From: an uncultured Chitinophaga sp.
GTDB lineage: Bacteria; Bacteroidota; Bacteroidia; Chitinophagales; Chitinophagaceae
Direction of reading: 5' to 3'
Assembly (NCBI RefSeq): GCF_946479755.1
Contig: NZ_CAMLHC010000025.1
Coordinates: forward strand, 51,668-115,667
Length of the DNA stretch: 64,000 nt
Both the position numbers and the translations under genes were made by a program. Shown here piece by piece: positions 18,599-26,945 of the stretch (the stretch's first letter is position 1; every line of letters starts with the position of its first letter). Under the pieces are notes generated by a model. That model ran no database searches, was not told the DNA's origin, and worked only from the letters and a program-made list of their open reading frames with translations.

Positions 18599-19621
18599 TT
18601 ATTTCCTTTTTTTTCTGCTCGACTCCCTCACCACCAGCTCCGAAGGGATCACCATCCGTATATCCTTTGTCGACAACGGCTTCTTCTCCAGCATTTTCAC
18701 CAGCACCTCCGCCGCGGTTTTTCCCATCTCAAAAGCAGGCTGGGTGATGGTCGTGAGTGACGGCTGCAGAATGGTAGCGATCTCCAGGTTAGAGAAACAC
18801 ACCAGCTTTACCTCCGCGGGCATGCGCAGTTGCAGCTGCTGGCAGGCCTGGTATACGGTGGTCGTCAGTTTTTCTACGGAGGCCAGCATGCCGTCCGGTC
18901 GCCGTGAACGTTGCAACAGCTTTTTCACCTGCTGGAAATTACGGGCACTGTCGGTGGTGCAGGTGAGGATATTCCGCTGGTGCACGGGCAGCTGGTGGTC
19001 CCCCAGCGCCTGTATGTACCCGGCCATCCGCTGGCGGCAGATAGACAGGCTGTCGGAGATGCCCAGGTAGGCGATCTCGCGGCACCCCTGTTCTATCAGG
19101 TGAACAGTGGCTTTATAGGCGCTTTCGGCGTCGTCGGTGACGATCTTCGGTGCGGCCAGCGTTTCCAGCACCCGGTCGAAGAACACTACCGGCACATCTT
19201 TGTCCATCAGCTCCTGCACATGGGCGGTGTCTGTGGTCTCACGTGATACCGACAACAGCACGCCGTCTACCCGGCCGCTCTGGAAATCTTTTAATATAGC
19301 CGCTTCTCCGGCATAACTTTCATGTGTCAGGTAGATGATCACATGATATCCTTTCGGCTTCACGGCCGCCTCGATACCGTTAATAGCGATCGAAAAAAAA
19401 CTGTCCGCCACCTCCGGCAGCACAACGGCTATATTTTTACTCTTACGCCCCCGCAGGCTGCTGGCATAGGCATTGGGGATATAGTTCCATTCGGCCGCCA
19501 GCGCCCGCACCCTTTCTTTGGTGGCGGCACTGATCTCGTAGCTGTCACGCAGCGCCTTTGACACCGTGGACAACGAAAGGTTCAACTCCCGGGCCAGCGC
19601 CCTGATATTCACATTTTTCAT
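18599..19621 (-). CDS. LacI family transcriptional repressor (probable inositol regulator)
   Basis: This protein of about 340 aa starts at the ATG at 19621, where the LacI helix-turn-helix begins at once (MKNVNIRALARELNLSLSTV); the longer frame to 19687 would add an unusual leader. Residues about 60-335 form a periplasmic-binding-protein-like ligand domain. It is divergent from the inositol oxygenase gene, and a perfect 18-bp palindrome of LacI operator type lies 13 bases upstream of its start (19634-19651). It probably represses itself and the oxygenase-symporter unit until inositol or a derivative is present. Confidence 0.9.
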   Translation of the reverse strand: MKNVNIRALARELNLSLSTVSKALRDSYEISAATKERVRALAAEWNYIPNAYASSLRGRKSKNIAVVLPEVADSFFSIAINGIEAAVKPKGYHVIIYLTHESYAGEAAILKDFQSGRVDGVLLSVSRETTDTAHVQELMDKDVPVVFFDRVLETLAAPKIVTDDAESAYKATVHLIEQGCREIAYLGISDSLSICRQRMAGYIQALGDHQLPVHQRNILTCTTDSARNFQQVKKLLQRSRRPDGMLASVEKLTTTVYQACQQLQLRMPAEVKLVCFSNLEIATILQPSLTTITQPAFEMGKTAAEVLVKMLEKKPLSTKDIRMVIPSELVVRESSRKKRK

Positions 19622-19633
19622 GATCAATAAATC

Positions 19634-19651
19634 TACGAAACCGGTTTCGTA
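19634..19651. promoter_or_regulatory. LacI-family operator palindrome
   Basis: TACGAAACCGGTTTCGTA is a perfect 18-bp palindrome with the central CG typical of LacI-family operators. It lies in the 104-base gap between the divergent LacI gene (start 19621) and the inositol oxygenase gene (start 19726), and so is placed to control both. Confidence 0.75.
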
Positions 19652-19725
19652 AATAAAACTCCCCGTCCATACCAATAATCCTGTCAAAATAGCCGAAATT
19701 TAAGTCAGCCTTAAAACAGCTTGCC

Positions 19726-20616
19726 ATGGATAACAAACAGCCTTCCTTCACTGAAAAAGAAGTGAATCCTTTAACAAGCCTCGACCAATGGGAAGATGCC
19801 GTCCTGGAACGGTATCCCACCCCTGAAAGCATCGCCACCTCCAAATCTGTGGACGAATACCGGAACTACGATACCCCTGAGCGGGACACCGTCCGTGAAT
19901 TCTACCGTCTCAATCATACCTACCAGACTTATGATTTTGTGCAACAGAAAAGGGCCGACTTCCTGCAATTCAATAAAAAGGAAATGCCGGTATGGGATGC
20001 CTTCAATTTCCTGAACGAACTGGTGGACGATTCTGATCCGGATACCGACCTGGACCAGTTCCAGCACCTGCTGCAGACATCGGAAGCCATCCGCAATGAC
20101 GGTCATCCCGACTGGATGGTGCTCACAGGCCTCATGCACGATATGGGCAAAGTGCTCTGCCTCTTCGGCGAGCCGCAATGGGCCGTCGTAGGCGATACCT
20201 TCCCCGTAGGCGCTCCTTACTCCGACAAAGTCGTTTATCCGGAATATTTCCGCAACAACCCGGACTATCAAAATACCGCGTACCAGGAAGGTACCGGCGT
20301 TTATCAGCAGGGTTGCGGCCTGCGCAATGTGCACATGTCATGGGGACACGATGAATACGTGTACCAGATGATGAAAGACCATCTGCCGGAATCCGGCCTG
20401 TACATGCTGCGCTACCACTCTTTTTACGCCTGGCACCGGGAAGGCGCCTATGATTATCTGCTGGATGATCATGACCGCGAAATGCTCAAATGGGTGAAAC
20501 TCTTCAACCCGTATGACCTCTATTCCAAAAACCCGGTTCCGCCGGATTGGAATAAGCTTCGTCCTTACTACGAAGATCTCGTGGCAAAATACCTCCCTGC
20601 CACCTTGAAGTTCTGA
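19726..20616 (+). CDS. inositol oxygenase (myo-inositol to D-glucuronate)
   Basis: This 296-aa protein matches the myo-inositol oxygenase family, a di-iron HD-fold enzyme that splits the inositol ring with O2 to give D-glucuronate. The iron ligands known from the mouse enzyme are all in place: His114, His138, Asp139 (LMHDMGK), His208 (SWGHDEY), His231 (RYHSFY) and Asp264. The spacings agree with the mouse protein apart from small loop changes. It is the first gene after the LacI operator and is followed by a sodium symporter, which suggests an uptake-and-oxidation pair. Such enzymes are common in eukaryotes and scattered in bacteria. Confidence 0.95.
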   Translation: MDNKQPSFTEKEVNPLTSLDQWEDAVLERYPTPESIATSKSVDEYRNYDTPERDTVREFYRLNHTYQTYDFVQQKRADFLQFNKKEMPVWDAFNFLNELVDDSDPDTDLDQFQHLLQTSEAIRNDGHPDWMVLTGLMHDMGKVLCLFGEPQWAVVGDTFPVGAPYSDKVVYPEYFRNNPDYQNTAYQEGTGVYQQGCGLRNVHMSWGHDEYVYQMMKDHLPESGLYMLRYHSFYAWHREGAYDYLLDDHDREMLKWVKLFNPYDLYSKNPVPPDWNKLRPYYEDLVAKYLPATLKF

Positions 20617-20639
20617 CTATTCTGAAAAACCTCCGTTTG

Positions 20640-20684
20640 TTGCTGCATGCCGGTCAGATCCCCCTTTTTGGGGGATCGCAGCAA
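20640..20684. terminator. two-tier hairpin between inositol oxygenase and symporter genes
   Basis: A perfect 8-bp stem (GATCCCCC at 20657-20664, GGGGGATC at 20670-20677) with a TTTTT loop is enclosed by an outer TTGCTGC/GCAGCAA pairing (20640-20646, 20678-20684). It has no following T tract, so it may attenuate or stabilise the mRNA between the two genes rather than end the operon. Confidence 0.5.
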
Positions 20685-20731
20685 TTAATGTAACTTATCA
20701 ACCAACTTTATAAATTCCACACATCCACCAC

Positions 20732-22363
20732 ATGAATAAGCTGCAGCAAGCGGATTACATCGTCTTTTTCATCTATTTCATCGCCATCGCCACCTACGGG
20801 TACTACGTTTATCATCGTAAAAAATCAGCGGCTGCCAGCTCCAAAGACTTCTTCCTCGCGGAAGGCTCCCTCACCTGGTGGGCTATCGGCGCTTCCCTGA
20901 TCGCCTCCAATATTTCAGCGGAACACTTCATCGGTATGTCCGGCTCCGGCTTTGCCCTCGGACTGGCCATCTCCACCTACGAATGGATGGCCGCCGCCAC
21001 ACTCATTATTGTGGCCGTATTCTTTATCCCGCTATATCTGAAAAATAAAATTTACACCATGCCACAGTTCCTGGCCAAACGGTACAACGACAAGGTCAGT
21101 ACCGTTATGGCGGTGTTCTGGCTGCTGGTATACGTGTTCGTTAACCTCACCTCTATTATCTACCTCGGCGCACTGGCCATCGCCTCCATCTCCACCATTC
21201 CCTTCGAATGGTGCATCGCCGGCCTTTGCATCTTCTCTGTCATCGTTACGCTGGGCGGCATGAAAGTAATCGGTTATACCGACGTAGTACAGGTGGCCGT
21301 GCTCATCATCGGCGGACTGGTGACCACTTACCTCGCACTGACTTTATTATCCGAAAAATTCGGTTACGGCAGCAATATCCTGAAAGGCTTGTCGGTACTG
21401 CGGAAGGAAGCCCCTTCCCATTTCCACATGATCTTTCACAGCGATCATCCCTATTACAAAGATCTTCCCGGACTGTCTGTACTGATAGGCGGTATGTGGA
21501 TCAACAACCTCGCTTACTGGGGCTGCAACCAGTACATCACGCAACGCGCGCTGGGTGCGAACTTGCAGACCGCACGCAAAGGCATTTTGTTTGCCGCTTT
21601 CCTGAAACTGCTGGTGCCGGTCATCGCGGTACTTCCCGGCATTGTGATGTTCGTGCTGCACAAAAACGGTATGTTCCAGCAGGAGATGACGGATGCTGCC
21701 GGGGTCATCAAACCGGACCATGCCTATCCCACGCTGATGAACCTGTTGCCTCCCGGACTGAAAGGCGTTGCTTTCGCTGCGCTGACAGCCGCCATCGTAG
21801 CCTCGCTGGCCGGTAAAGCCAACAGTATCTCCACCATTTTCTCGCTGGATATCTATCAGAAATATTTTAACCGTGAAGCCAGCGAAAAACAGCTGGTGAG
21901 GGTAGGCCGCTGGGCAGTGATCATCGCCATGCTGCTGGCTGCTATTGTCACCCCGTCACTCCGCTCGCTGGACCAGGCCTACCAGTTCATCCAGGAATAT
22001 GTGGGCTTCATCTCCCCGGGCGTACTGGCTATTTTCCTGCTGGGCTTCTTCTGGAAACGGACCACTGCCGGCGCTGCGCTTACCGGCGCCCTGCTCACCA
22101 TCCCCATCTCTACAATACTGAAATTTCTGCCCGCATGGACACACGGCGCCTTCCCGGACTACCCGTTCCTCGACAGGATGTCCATCACCTTTGTACTGAT
22201 CGTTGTCCTGATGATCATCATCAGCATCACACGCCCAACGAAAGAAGCCACAGCACATGCATTGGAAATAGACAAGTCCATGTTCCGCACCACGCCCGGC
22301 TTCATTGCAGGCTCCATCCTGATCGTCGGTATCCTGACAGCGTTATATACGGTCTTCTGGTAA
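20732..22363 (+). CDS. sodium:solute symporter (SSS/SGLT family), probable inositol transporter
   Basis: This 543-aa protein has about 14 membrane segments and SSS-family motifs (SAEHFIGMSGSGFALGL in TM2, the NNLAYWGCNQYITQRAL region and the LIGGMW stretch). It belongs to the SGLT-like group that couples sodium to uptake of sugars and polyols. myo-Inositol as substrate is inferred only from the inositol oxygenase 115 bases upstream and the shared LacI operator. Its last 21 bases overlap the end of the convergent gene at 22343. Confidence 0.92.
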   Translation: MNKLQQADYIVFFIYFIAIATYGYYVYHRKKSAAASSKDFFLAEGSLTWWAIGASLIASNISAEHFIGMSGSGFALGLAISTYEWMAAATLIIVAVFFIPLYLKNKIYTMPQFLAKRYNDKVSTVMAVFWLLVYVFVNLTSIIYLGALAIASISTIPFEWCIAGLCIFSVIVTLGGMKVIGYTDVVQVAVLIIGGLVTTYLALTLLSEKFGYGSNILKGLSVLRKEAPSHFHMIFHSDHPYYKDLPGLSVLIGGMWINNLAYWGCNQYITQRALGANLQTARKGILFAAFLKLLVPVIAVLPGIVMFVLHKNGMFQQEMTDAAGVIKPDHAYPTLMNLLPPGLKGVAFAALTAAIVASLAGKANSISTIFSLDIYQKYFNREASEKQLVRVGRWAVIIAMLLAAIVTPSLRSLDQAYQFIQEYVGFISPGVLAIFLLGFFWKRTTAGAALTGALLTIPISTILKFLPAWTHGAFPDYPFLDRMSITFVLIVVLMIIISITRPTKEATAHALEIDKSMFRTTPGFIAGSILIVGILTALYTVFW

Positions 22364-23338
22364 GCCCGACTCGGCCCGCTGCCGGATCACCTGCAGGATG
22401 TTGTTCTGGATGTCTTTCATGATCCAGGATGCCCACCAGCTGGCGTAAAAATTAAAAGTGGTGTTTAACTTAAAATGGCTGTAGAGATGCAGCCTGTAAG
22501 TACCGTTGGATAACAGTTCCAGCTCATAGGTGCCGTTCAGCACATCAAAAAATTCACCGCCTATCACAATATGTTCGTCCATGGTGGTAGAAGGAATATT
22601 GTAAGGATCTGCATGAATGGTAAAGCTCATACTACGCTGATGGTTATACGCTGTTACCTTTTCATCGAAGACCAGGCCTTTGTCGAAGATGGCCTTGCGG
22701 TAAGCGCCTACACCTTCATAGTTCAGTTCCGCCTTGATAGGACGGGGAAAACCCAACAGCCGGGTAAACCAGCCTTTGTCCTGTGCCGCGGCAATTTCGC
22801 CCACACGGGTAACGTTCTTCCAGATGGCTTCTTTACCGGCATGAATATCGATGTAAGTATAGGCTTTGTATTGCCCGGGTATCTTACCAATCAGTTGTTC
22901 TATGGGGGAGACGATCAACGGGAGTAAAACAAGCAGGGAGATGTATATGCGATCGTTTTTATCACCTTCTCTTTGCACATAATAGGCCGCAGTTAGTCCT
23001 CCTATCGTGGCGGCCACCATAAATAACGGCAAAGCCATCAGCCAGCATGCCCAGCCTTCCCAGCCTATTGCCAGGGTGAACACAAAAAAAATACCGACCG
23101 GCACCCAGGGCATCATAATCTGGTAGCCCATTTTTTTCACCTTTTCCCGGGGAGAAAGGTAAACCGTCAGTGCTCCCATCACAAAAGGTACGCACAACAG
23201 AAACGACAAACTCATCACTATAAAAAAACCGGGCGCAATATTATTGGTAGACAGGCCATAGGCCAACAGCCCAAAGAGGACAGGGATAGCAATAACAAAA
23301 GGCAGCAAAAACTTCCGGAAAGCGTTAGGGGATGACAT
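22343..23338 (-). CDS. membrane protein with C-terminal SRPBCC-like domain
   Basis: This 331-aa protein has about five membrane helices in residues 10-155 and a soluble C-terminal half (about 175-325) with the alternating beta pattern of START/SRPBCC polyketide-cyclase-like domains (a VWKNV-like opening IWKNVTRVGEI and the final helix WIMKDIQNNILQVIRQRA). The role is unknown. It lies 37 bases after the FAD monooxygenase gene on the same strand, so they are probably cotranscribed. Its 3' end overlaps the convergent symporter gene by 21 bases. Confidence 0.65.
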   Translation of the reverse strand: MSSPNAFRKFLLPFVIAIPVLFGLLAYGLSTNNIAPGFFIVMSLSFLLCVPFVMGALTVYLSPREKVKKMGYQIMMPWVPVGIFFVFTLAIGWEGWACWLMALPLFMVAATIGGLTAAYYVQREGDKNDRIYISLLVLLPLIVSPIEQLIGKIPGQYKAYTYIDIHAGKEAIWKNVTRVGEIAAAQDKGWFTRLLGFPRPIKAELNYEGVGAYRKAIFDKGLVFDEKVTAYNHQRSMSFTIHADPYNIPSTTMDEHIVIGGEFFDVLNGTYELELLSNGTYRLHLYSHFKLNTTFNFYASWWASWIMKDIQNNILQVIRQRAESGLPEDRI

Positions 23339-23375
23339 AGTATCAGGGATTTATACCTAAATATACTCCTTCCCG

Positions 23376-24593
23376 TTAGTATTTCATCTGCCAGTCCAAT
23401 TTATAACGGTATAACCAGTCAAAACTTTTAGGAGCAAACAGCGGAATGAAAATAGCCATCATCCAGTCCCGGATTTTAGCCTGCCAGGGGCGGAGTATAC
23501 TTTTAGACCGGCTCCTTCTCCTGCCTTCCGCCACAATCTTCTCCACTCTGGGCTTACGGTCGGTTTCGAACTTCCGGAAGGCGGCGGCAAAAGAACCAAC
23601 ACCGGCATCGCGCAGCAACATACCGAGGTACATAGCATCTTCCAGGGCCATAGAGGCACCCTGACCGGCACTGGGGCTTACCGCGTGGGCAGCGTCGCCG
23701 ATCAGCAACACCCGGTCTTTATGCCAGGAAGGGAGAGAGGCAATGTCAGACACATTCACCTTCAACACCTTCTCTGTGTGCGAAATCAACGCAGGGATGG
23801 GAGCATGATAATTTTTATAACGGTCCTGCATCAACGATTTTACTTCCTCTACCGTGGTAGAGTCCAGCTCTTCTTTGGTAAAAGGTACGTCAGACGGCAG
23901 GTTGGACCACCACATGGCCATACCGTTGCCGGCGGCGCAGTAACCGATGAAACCATCGTTGCCAAAAGTAAAGTTGAGGCTGTTGATTTCCTGTGCTGTC
24001 ATTTCCGGAAGGGCTGACAGGGGGGCGAAGCCGCCGTAGTTTTTCATGCCGGTAAAAGCCGGCGTGGGTGCATCAGGGAAAAGCAGCTGCCGGGTAGCGG
24101 AATGAACACCGTCGGCGCCTATGAGCACGTCGCCGGTAGTCCGTGTACCATCGGTGAATATGGCCGTTACATTGTCTTCCGTTTGCCGGATATCGCAAAG
24201 TCTTTTGTGGTATTGTACAGTGAGGCCCTGTTCTTTCAGTTCCTGCAGCAGTATGTCGTATAATGCGGCACGGGAAAGGCTCACGCCCGGCTGACCATAT
24301 TTTGCAACGGAACCGTTCGGTAAACTGGCGATGACTTTACCTTTGCCGTTACGCATACAAACTTCTTCAGACACCGCTCCTGCGGCAGTTACCTTTTCCG
24401 CCAGCCCCAGGGCATCCAGTACGTTCATGCCGTTGGGCGCGATGTTAAAACCCGCGCCGATGGTAGCTTTATAGCCGTATGCTTCGTAAATACTGCAGGA
24501 TATGCCTGCCTTGTTCAGGAACAACGCCAGTGCCAGGCCACTGATACCGCCACCGGCGATCACTACATGAAAAGATGTTGGGAGCTGTGTCAT
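23376..24593 (-). CDS. FAD-dependent monooxygenase (aromatic-ring hydroxylase-like)
   Basis: This 405-aa flavoprotein has the N-terminal dinucleotide motif VVIAGGGISGLALAL (about residues 10-24), the DG motif (VLIGADGVHSATRQ, about 155-170) and the FAD-ribityl motif LLIGDAAHAVSPSAGQG (about 295-310). This is the group A layout of salicylate or p-hydroxybenzoate hydroxylases, TetX and related enzymes. The substrate is unknown; aromatic hydroxylation or drug inactivation are both possible. An SRPBCC gene lies upstream and an SRPBCC-containing membrane protein downstream on the same strand. Confidence 0.9.
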   Translation of the reverse strand: MTQLPTSFHVVIAGGGISGLALALFLNKAGISCSIYEAYGYKATIGAGFNIAPNGMNVLDALGLAEKVTAAGAVSEEVCMRNGKGKVIASLPNGSVAKYGQPGVSLSRAALYDILLQELKEQGLTVQYHKRLCDIRQTEDNVTAIFTDGTRTTGDVLIGADGVHSATRQLLFPDAPTPAFTGMKNYGGFAPLSALPEMTAQEINSLNFTFGNDGFIGYCAAGNGMAMWWSNLPSDVPFTKEELDSTTVEEVKSLMQDRYKNYHAPIPALISHTEKVLKVNVSDIASLPSWHKDRVLLIGDAAHAVSPSAGQGASMALEDAMYLGMLLRDAGVGSFAAAFRKFETDRKPRVEKIVAEGRRRSRSKSILRPWQAKIRDWMMAIFIPLFAPKSFDWLYRYKLDWQMKY

Positions 24594-24697
24594 AAAACAG
24601 GATTATTCCTCAAAATTGTGACACAGCGCCCGGGGAATCAACCGTCACTAGGTAAACGGAGGGCTGGTTCCGGTGAAAGCCCGTTTTTTACCGGTTA

Positions 24698-25150
24698 TTA
24701 GTTGGCCTCAGCCACTTTTTTAATATCAGTGAGGATGGATGACCAGCCACCGGCATCCACGGCTTCTTTGTATCTCCGGTCGCCTTCCGCCACAGTAGCG
24801 TAGTCGCCCTGTGTCACCACCAGCAAGGTTTGCCCGTCTTTAGCGGTCAGCTGGTAGGTCACTTTCAGGTAGTTATCAGACGTATCGTCGATCGGGGAAT
24901 TGGGATCGATGGTGGTATAAATCAGCCGTTCGTTAGGGATGATCTCTTCGATGATACCTTTTACGGCGATCATCTCCTGGCCTTCGTACACTGTTTTCCA
25001 AAGAAGTTCGCTGCCCTGCTTCCAGTCGGACACTGTTTCGCAGTTGAACATATACTGTTTTGTTTTGGCGGGATTGATCAGGGTATCCCACACCACTGCT
25101 GCGGGTGCGTTGATGGTGATGTCATTTCTCACAATGAGTGCGTTGCCCAT
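24698..25150 (-). CDS. SRPBCC/AHSA1-type domain protein
   Basis: This 150-aa single-domain protein has the typical AHSA1-like opening (VRNDITINAPAAVVWDTLINPAKTK) and the final amphipathic helix (GWSSILTDIKKVAE) of the hydrophobic-cavity SRPBCC fold. Family members bind small hydrophobic ligands or lipids. A sequence fitting the Bacteroidota -7 element (TACTTTTG on the minus strand, 25201-25208) lies 50 bases upstream. It may share its expression with the FAD monooxygenase that starts 104 bases downstream. Confidence 0.85.
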   Translation of the reverse strand: MGNALIVRNDITINAPAAVVWDTLINPAKTKQYMFNCETVSDWKQGSELLWKTVYEGQEMIAVKGIIEEIIPNERLIYTTIDPNSPIDDTSDNYLKVTYQLTAKDGQTLLVVTQGDYATVAEGDRRYKEAVDAGGWSSILTDIKKVAEAN

Positions 25151-25200
25151 ACGATAGTTGTTTTATAGGTAGATAAATATTTTGTCTTTGTGGTATGTCA

Positions 25201-25208
25201 CAAAAGTA
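25201..25208 (-). promoter_or_regulatory. possible Bacteroidota -7 promoter element for SRPBCC gene
   Basis: The minus-strand sequence TACTTTTG fits TAnnTTTG and lies about 50 bases before the ATG at 25150. No good -33 TTG is seen at the right spacing, so this is tentative. Confidence 0.3.
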
Positions 25209-25236
25209 AAAGAAAGGTGATTCGGCGGATTGCACA

Positions 25237-26139
25237 TTACGGATTATTTCTAACCGAAAACGGAGTGAAGCCGAATTTCTTTTTAAAGGCGTTGTTGAAA
25301 TGCTGCGGGGTGGCGTAGCCCAGTTCAGCGGCTATTTCGGCGGCAGTTTTGCCGGTGTCGCGCAGGTATTGGTGTGCCAGGTGCAGCCGCTGGTCGGTCA
25401 GGTAGCCGAAAACCGTATTGTTGAACTTCTCTTTAAAGCCCCGTTTCAGTTTGTATTCGTTGAGTCCTACTGTGCGGGCAATCTCTGTCAGGCTGGGCGG
25501 GGAGTCCAGCCTTGTGTTGAGCAGGTCGCGTACGGCGATGATTTTTTCGGTGTCCTGCTTGCTTTTCAGGTAGATGTTCTGGCGTTCGTCGGCCGCAGTA
25601 CAGGATTCGGCAGACAGCACCAGCAGCTCCAGGCTTTTGGACAGCAGGAAAAGCCGCTGAAAATCGCCGGTGTATTTGCTGTAGCGGACCTGGGCGATCA
25701 CCTGCTCCATCTGGGAGTCCAGGGCGCCCCAGGTGTCTGTGAAGATCACCGGCTGACCGGCCACTACTTTTTCTGCAAAACGCTTAAGGTGATCGCTGGC
25801 ATGTTGGGTAAAGCTCAGGAATTTCTCCCGCGGAAACTGTACCCCGACGATCTCCAGTTCCAGGGTTTTGTTCTCCACCACCATATCGAAAGGATGGGAA
25901 TACATGAAGTTGTGATGCCCGCCGATCAGGTCGTAGGTCTTTCCCAGTTGCTGGTAGGTAAAAAGGTAGTCACCCCGCAGGCCGAAATGCAGCCTTACCA
26001 CGTCATTGTCACTATGTGCCGGATAGGAGAAAAGTTCCCGGAACGACGATAAGCCGTGCCCGATGAGGATATCATCGCACATCCAGCGCGTCATGGTGAT
26101 ATTGCCATTAGGGTAGGTGATGACTTGTTTGTCTTCCAT
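25237..26139 (-). CDS. AraC family transcriptional regulator
   Basis: The open frame reaches 26319, but its first 60 codons are cysteine- and arginine-rich with no family pattern. The ATG at 26139 (MEDKQV) or 26148 is therefore the likely start, giving about 300 aa. The C-terminal double helix-turn-helix spans about the last 95 residues (LTEIARTVGLNEYKLKRGFK, then AAEIAAELGYATPQHFNNAFKKKFGFTP). The N-terminal domain is of unknown ligand. It may control the SRPBCC and FAD genes that follow on the same strand. Confidence 0.88.
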   Translation of the reverse strand: MEDKQVITYPNGNITMTRWMCDDILIGHGLSSFRELFSYPAHSDNDVVRLHFGLRGDYLFTYQQLGKTYDLIGGHHNFMYSHPFDMVVENKTLELEIVGVQFPREKFLSFTQHASDHLKRFAEKVVAGQPVIFTDTWGALDSQMEQVIAQVRYSKYTGDFQRLFLLSKSLELLVLSAESCTAADERQNIYLKSKQDTEKIIAVRDLLNTRLDSPPSLTEIARTVGLNEYKLKRGFKEKFNNTVFGYLTDQRLHLAHQYLRDTGKTAAEIAAELGYATPQHFNNAFKKKFGFTPFSVRNNP

Positions 26140-26414
26140 AGTCCACATTGCGGCTTTGCCGCAGTGTATAAAGGTACGCACATTTCGTACGCAAAAACAG
26201 GGAGAAAGTACCGCTGCCCTCCCTGCATGCTGCCGAAACCGGCAACACCGATGTGCACCAGGGGAGGAGGGGGCAATCACGCCCGGACGGGGAGCGGTAC
26301 AGCAGAAAGTGTAACGCAATGCACGCGCGAAGCATTACCCGGGCCATGGGAGGTCCCGTGGCCGCAGCACGCTGCGCACAAGGCAGCCTTGCGTGAAAGT
26401 GATTCTTTGCAGGC
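26140..26414. other. GC-rich, hairpin-dense intergenic stretch
   Basis: These 275 bases between the TssD stop and the AraC start are richer in GC than the neighbouring gaps and contain several dyads: a 10-bp stem at 26342-26363 (GGCCATGGGA with TCCCGTGGCC, one G-U), CAGGGAG paired with CTCCCTG near 26199-26226, and a small GCCG/CGGC stem beside it. No conserved protein is encoded. It could be a structured 3' UTR or small RNA, or simply a terminator cluster. Confidence 0.35.
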
Positions 26415-26804
26415 CTAGATGGGCCAGGGGTTCTGGTACACAGAGTTATTGAGCTTCAGCTCACGGGCGGAAAGTGACAGCTGTATCTGCAGGGGCTGAT
26501 CGTTGGCGGCGTTGAACTGCTCGGTGTAGCCTACGCAGTAGGCATCGGTAAACCGCAGTTCCTTGAGCCGGGACATAGAGTCGCGGCGGAAGAAGGTGAT
26601 GCTGCCATTTTTAGTCTGGGTATTGGAGATCATCCAGTCAAAAAGATGGGTTTCGCCGGCAGATTCTATTTTCAGGTTGATACTGCCTCCTTTGGGGCGG
26701 GCTGCAGGCTTTCCATTGTGGTCAGTGTGCTGGCTGAAGGTGAAATCGCACTCCAGTACGTTTAACTCTTCGCCATCGATGTTGAGAACTGCTTTAAAAG
26801 ACAT
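26415..26804 (-). CDS. type VI secretion tube protein TssD (Bacteroidota Hcp-like)
   Basis: This 129-aa protein matches the Bacteroidota TssD family: the MSFKAVLNIDGEELNVLECDF opening, the FSQHTDHNGKPAARPKGGSI loop, and a C-terminal stretch with LSLSARELKLNNS. TssD forms stacked hexameric rings of the contractile tube. No sheath (TssB/TssC), baseplate, VgrG or ClpV gene is present anywhere in the window, so this is an orphan copy. It lies between a LuxR-type regulator and an AraC regulator on the same strand. Confidence 0.8.
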   Translation of the reverse strand: MSFKAVLNIDGEELNVLECDFTFSQHTDHNGKPAARPKGGSINLKIESAGETHLFDWMISNTQTKNGSITFFRRDSMSRLKELRFTDAYCVGYTEQFNAANDQPLQIQLSLSARELKLNNSVYQNPWPI

Positions 26805-26945
26805 AAATAATCGGTTAACAAGTCTGCTGCAAAACAGGCAGACAGGGGAAAAAATATGGTATACACACTGAAAATACAGATTTATCCGTATATGGCGTGC
26901 ATTCCCCCTTTAAATTTTCGCGATTTCCGGGAAATGTTTTTCCCG

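Noticed and set aside
24640..24697. GGGCT/AGCCC hairpin after the SRPBCC gene
   Set aside because: The stem is only five bases and the T run is on the wrong side for the minus-strand gene.
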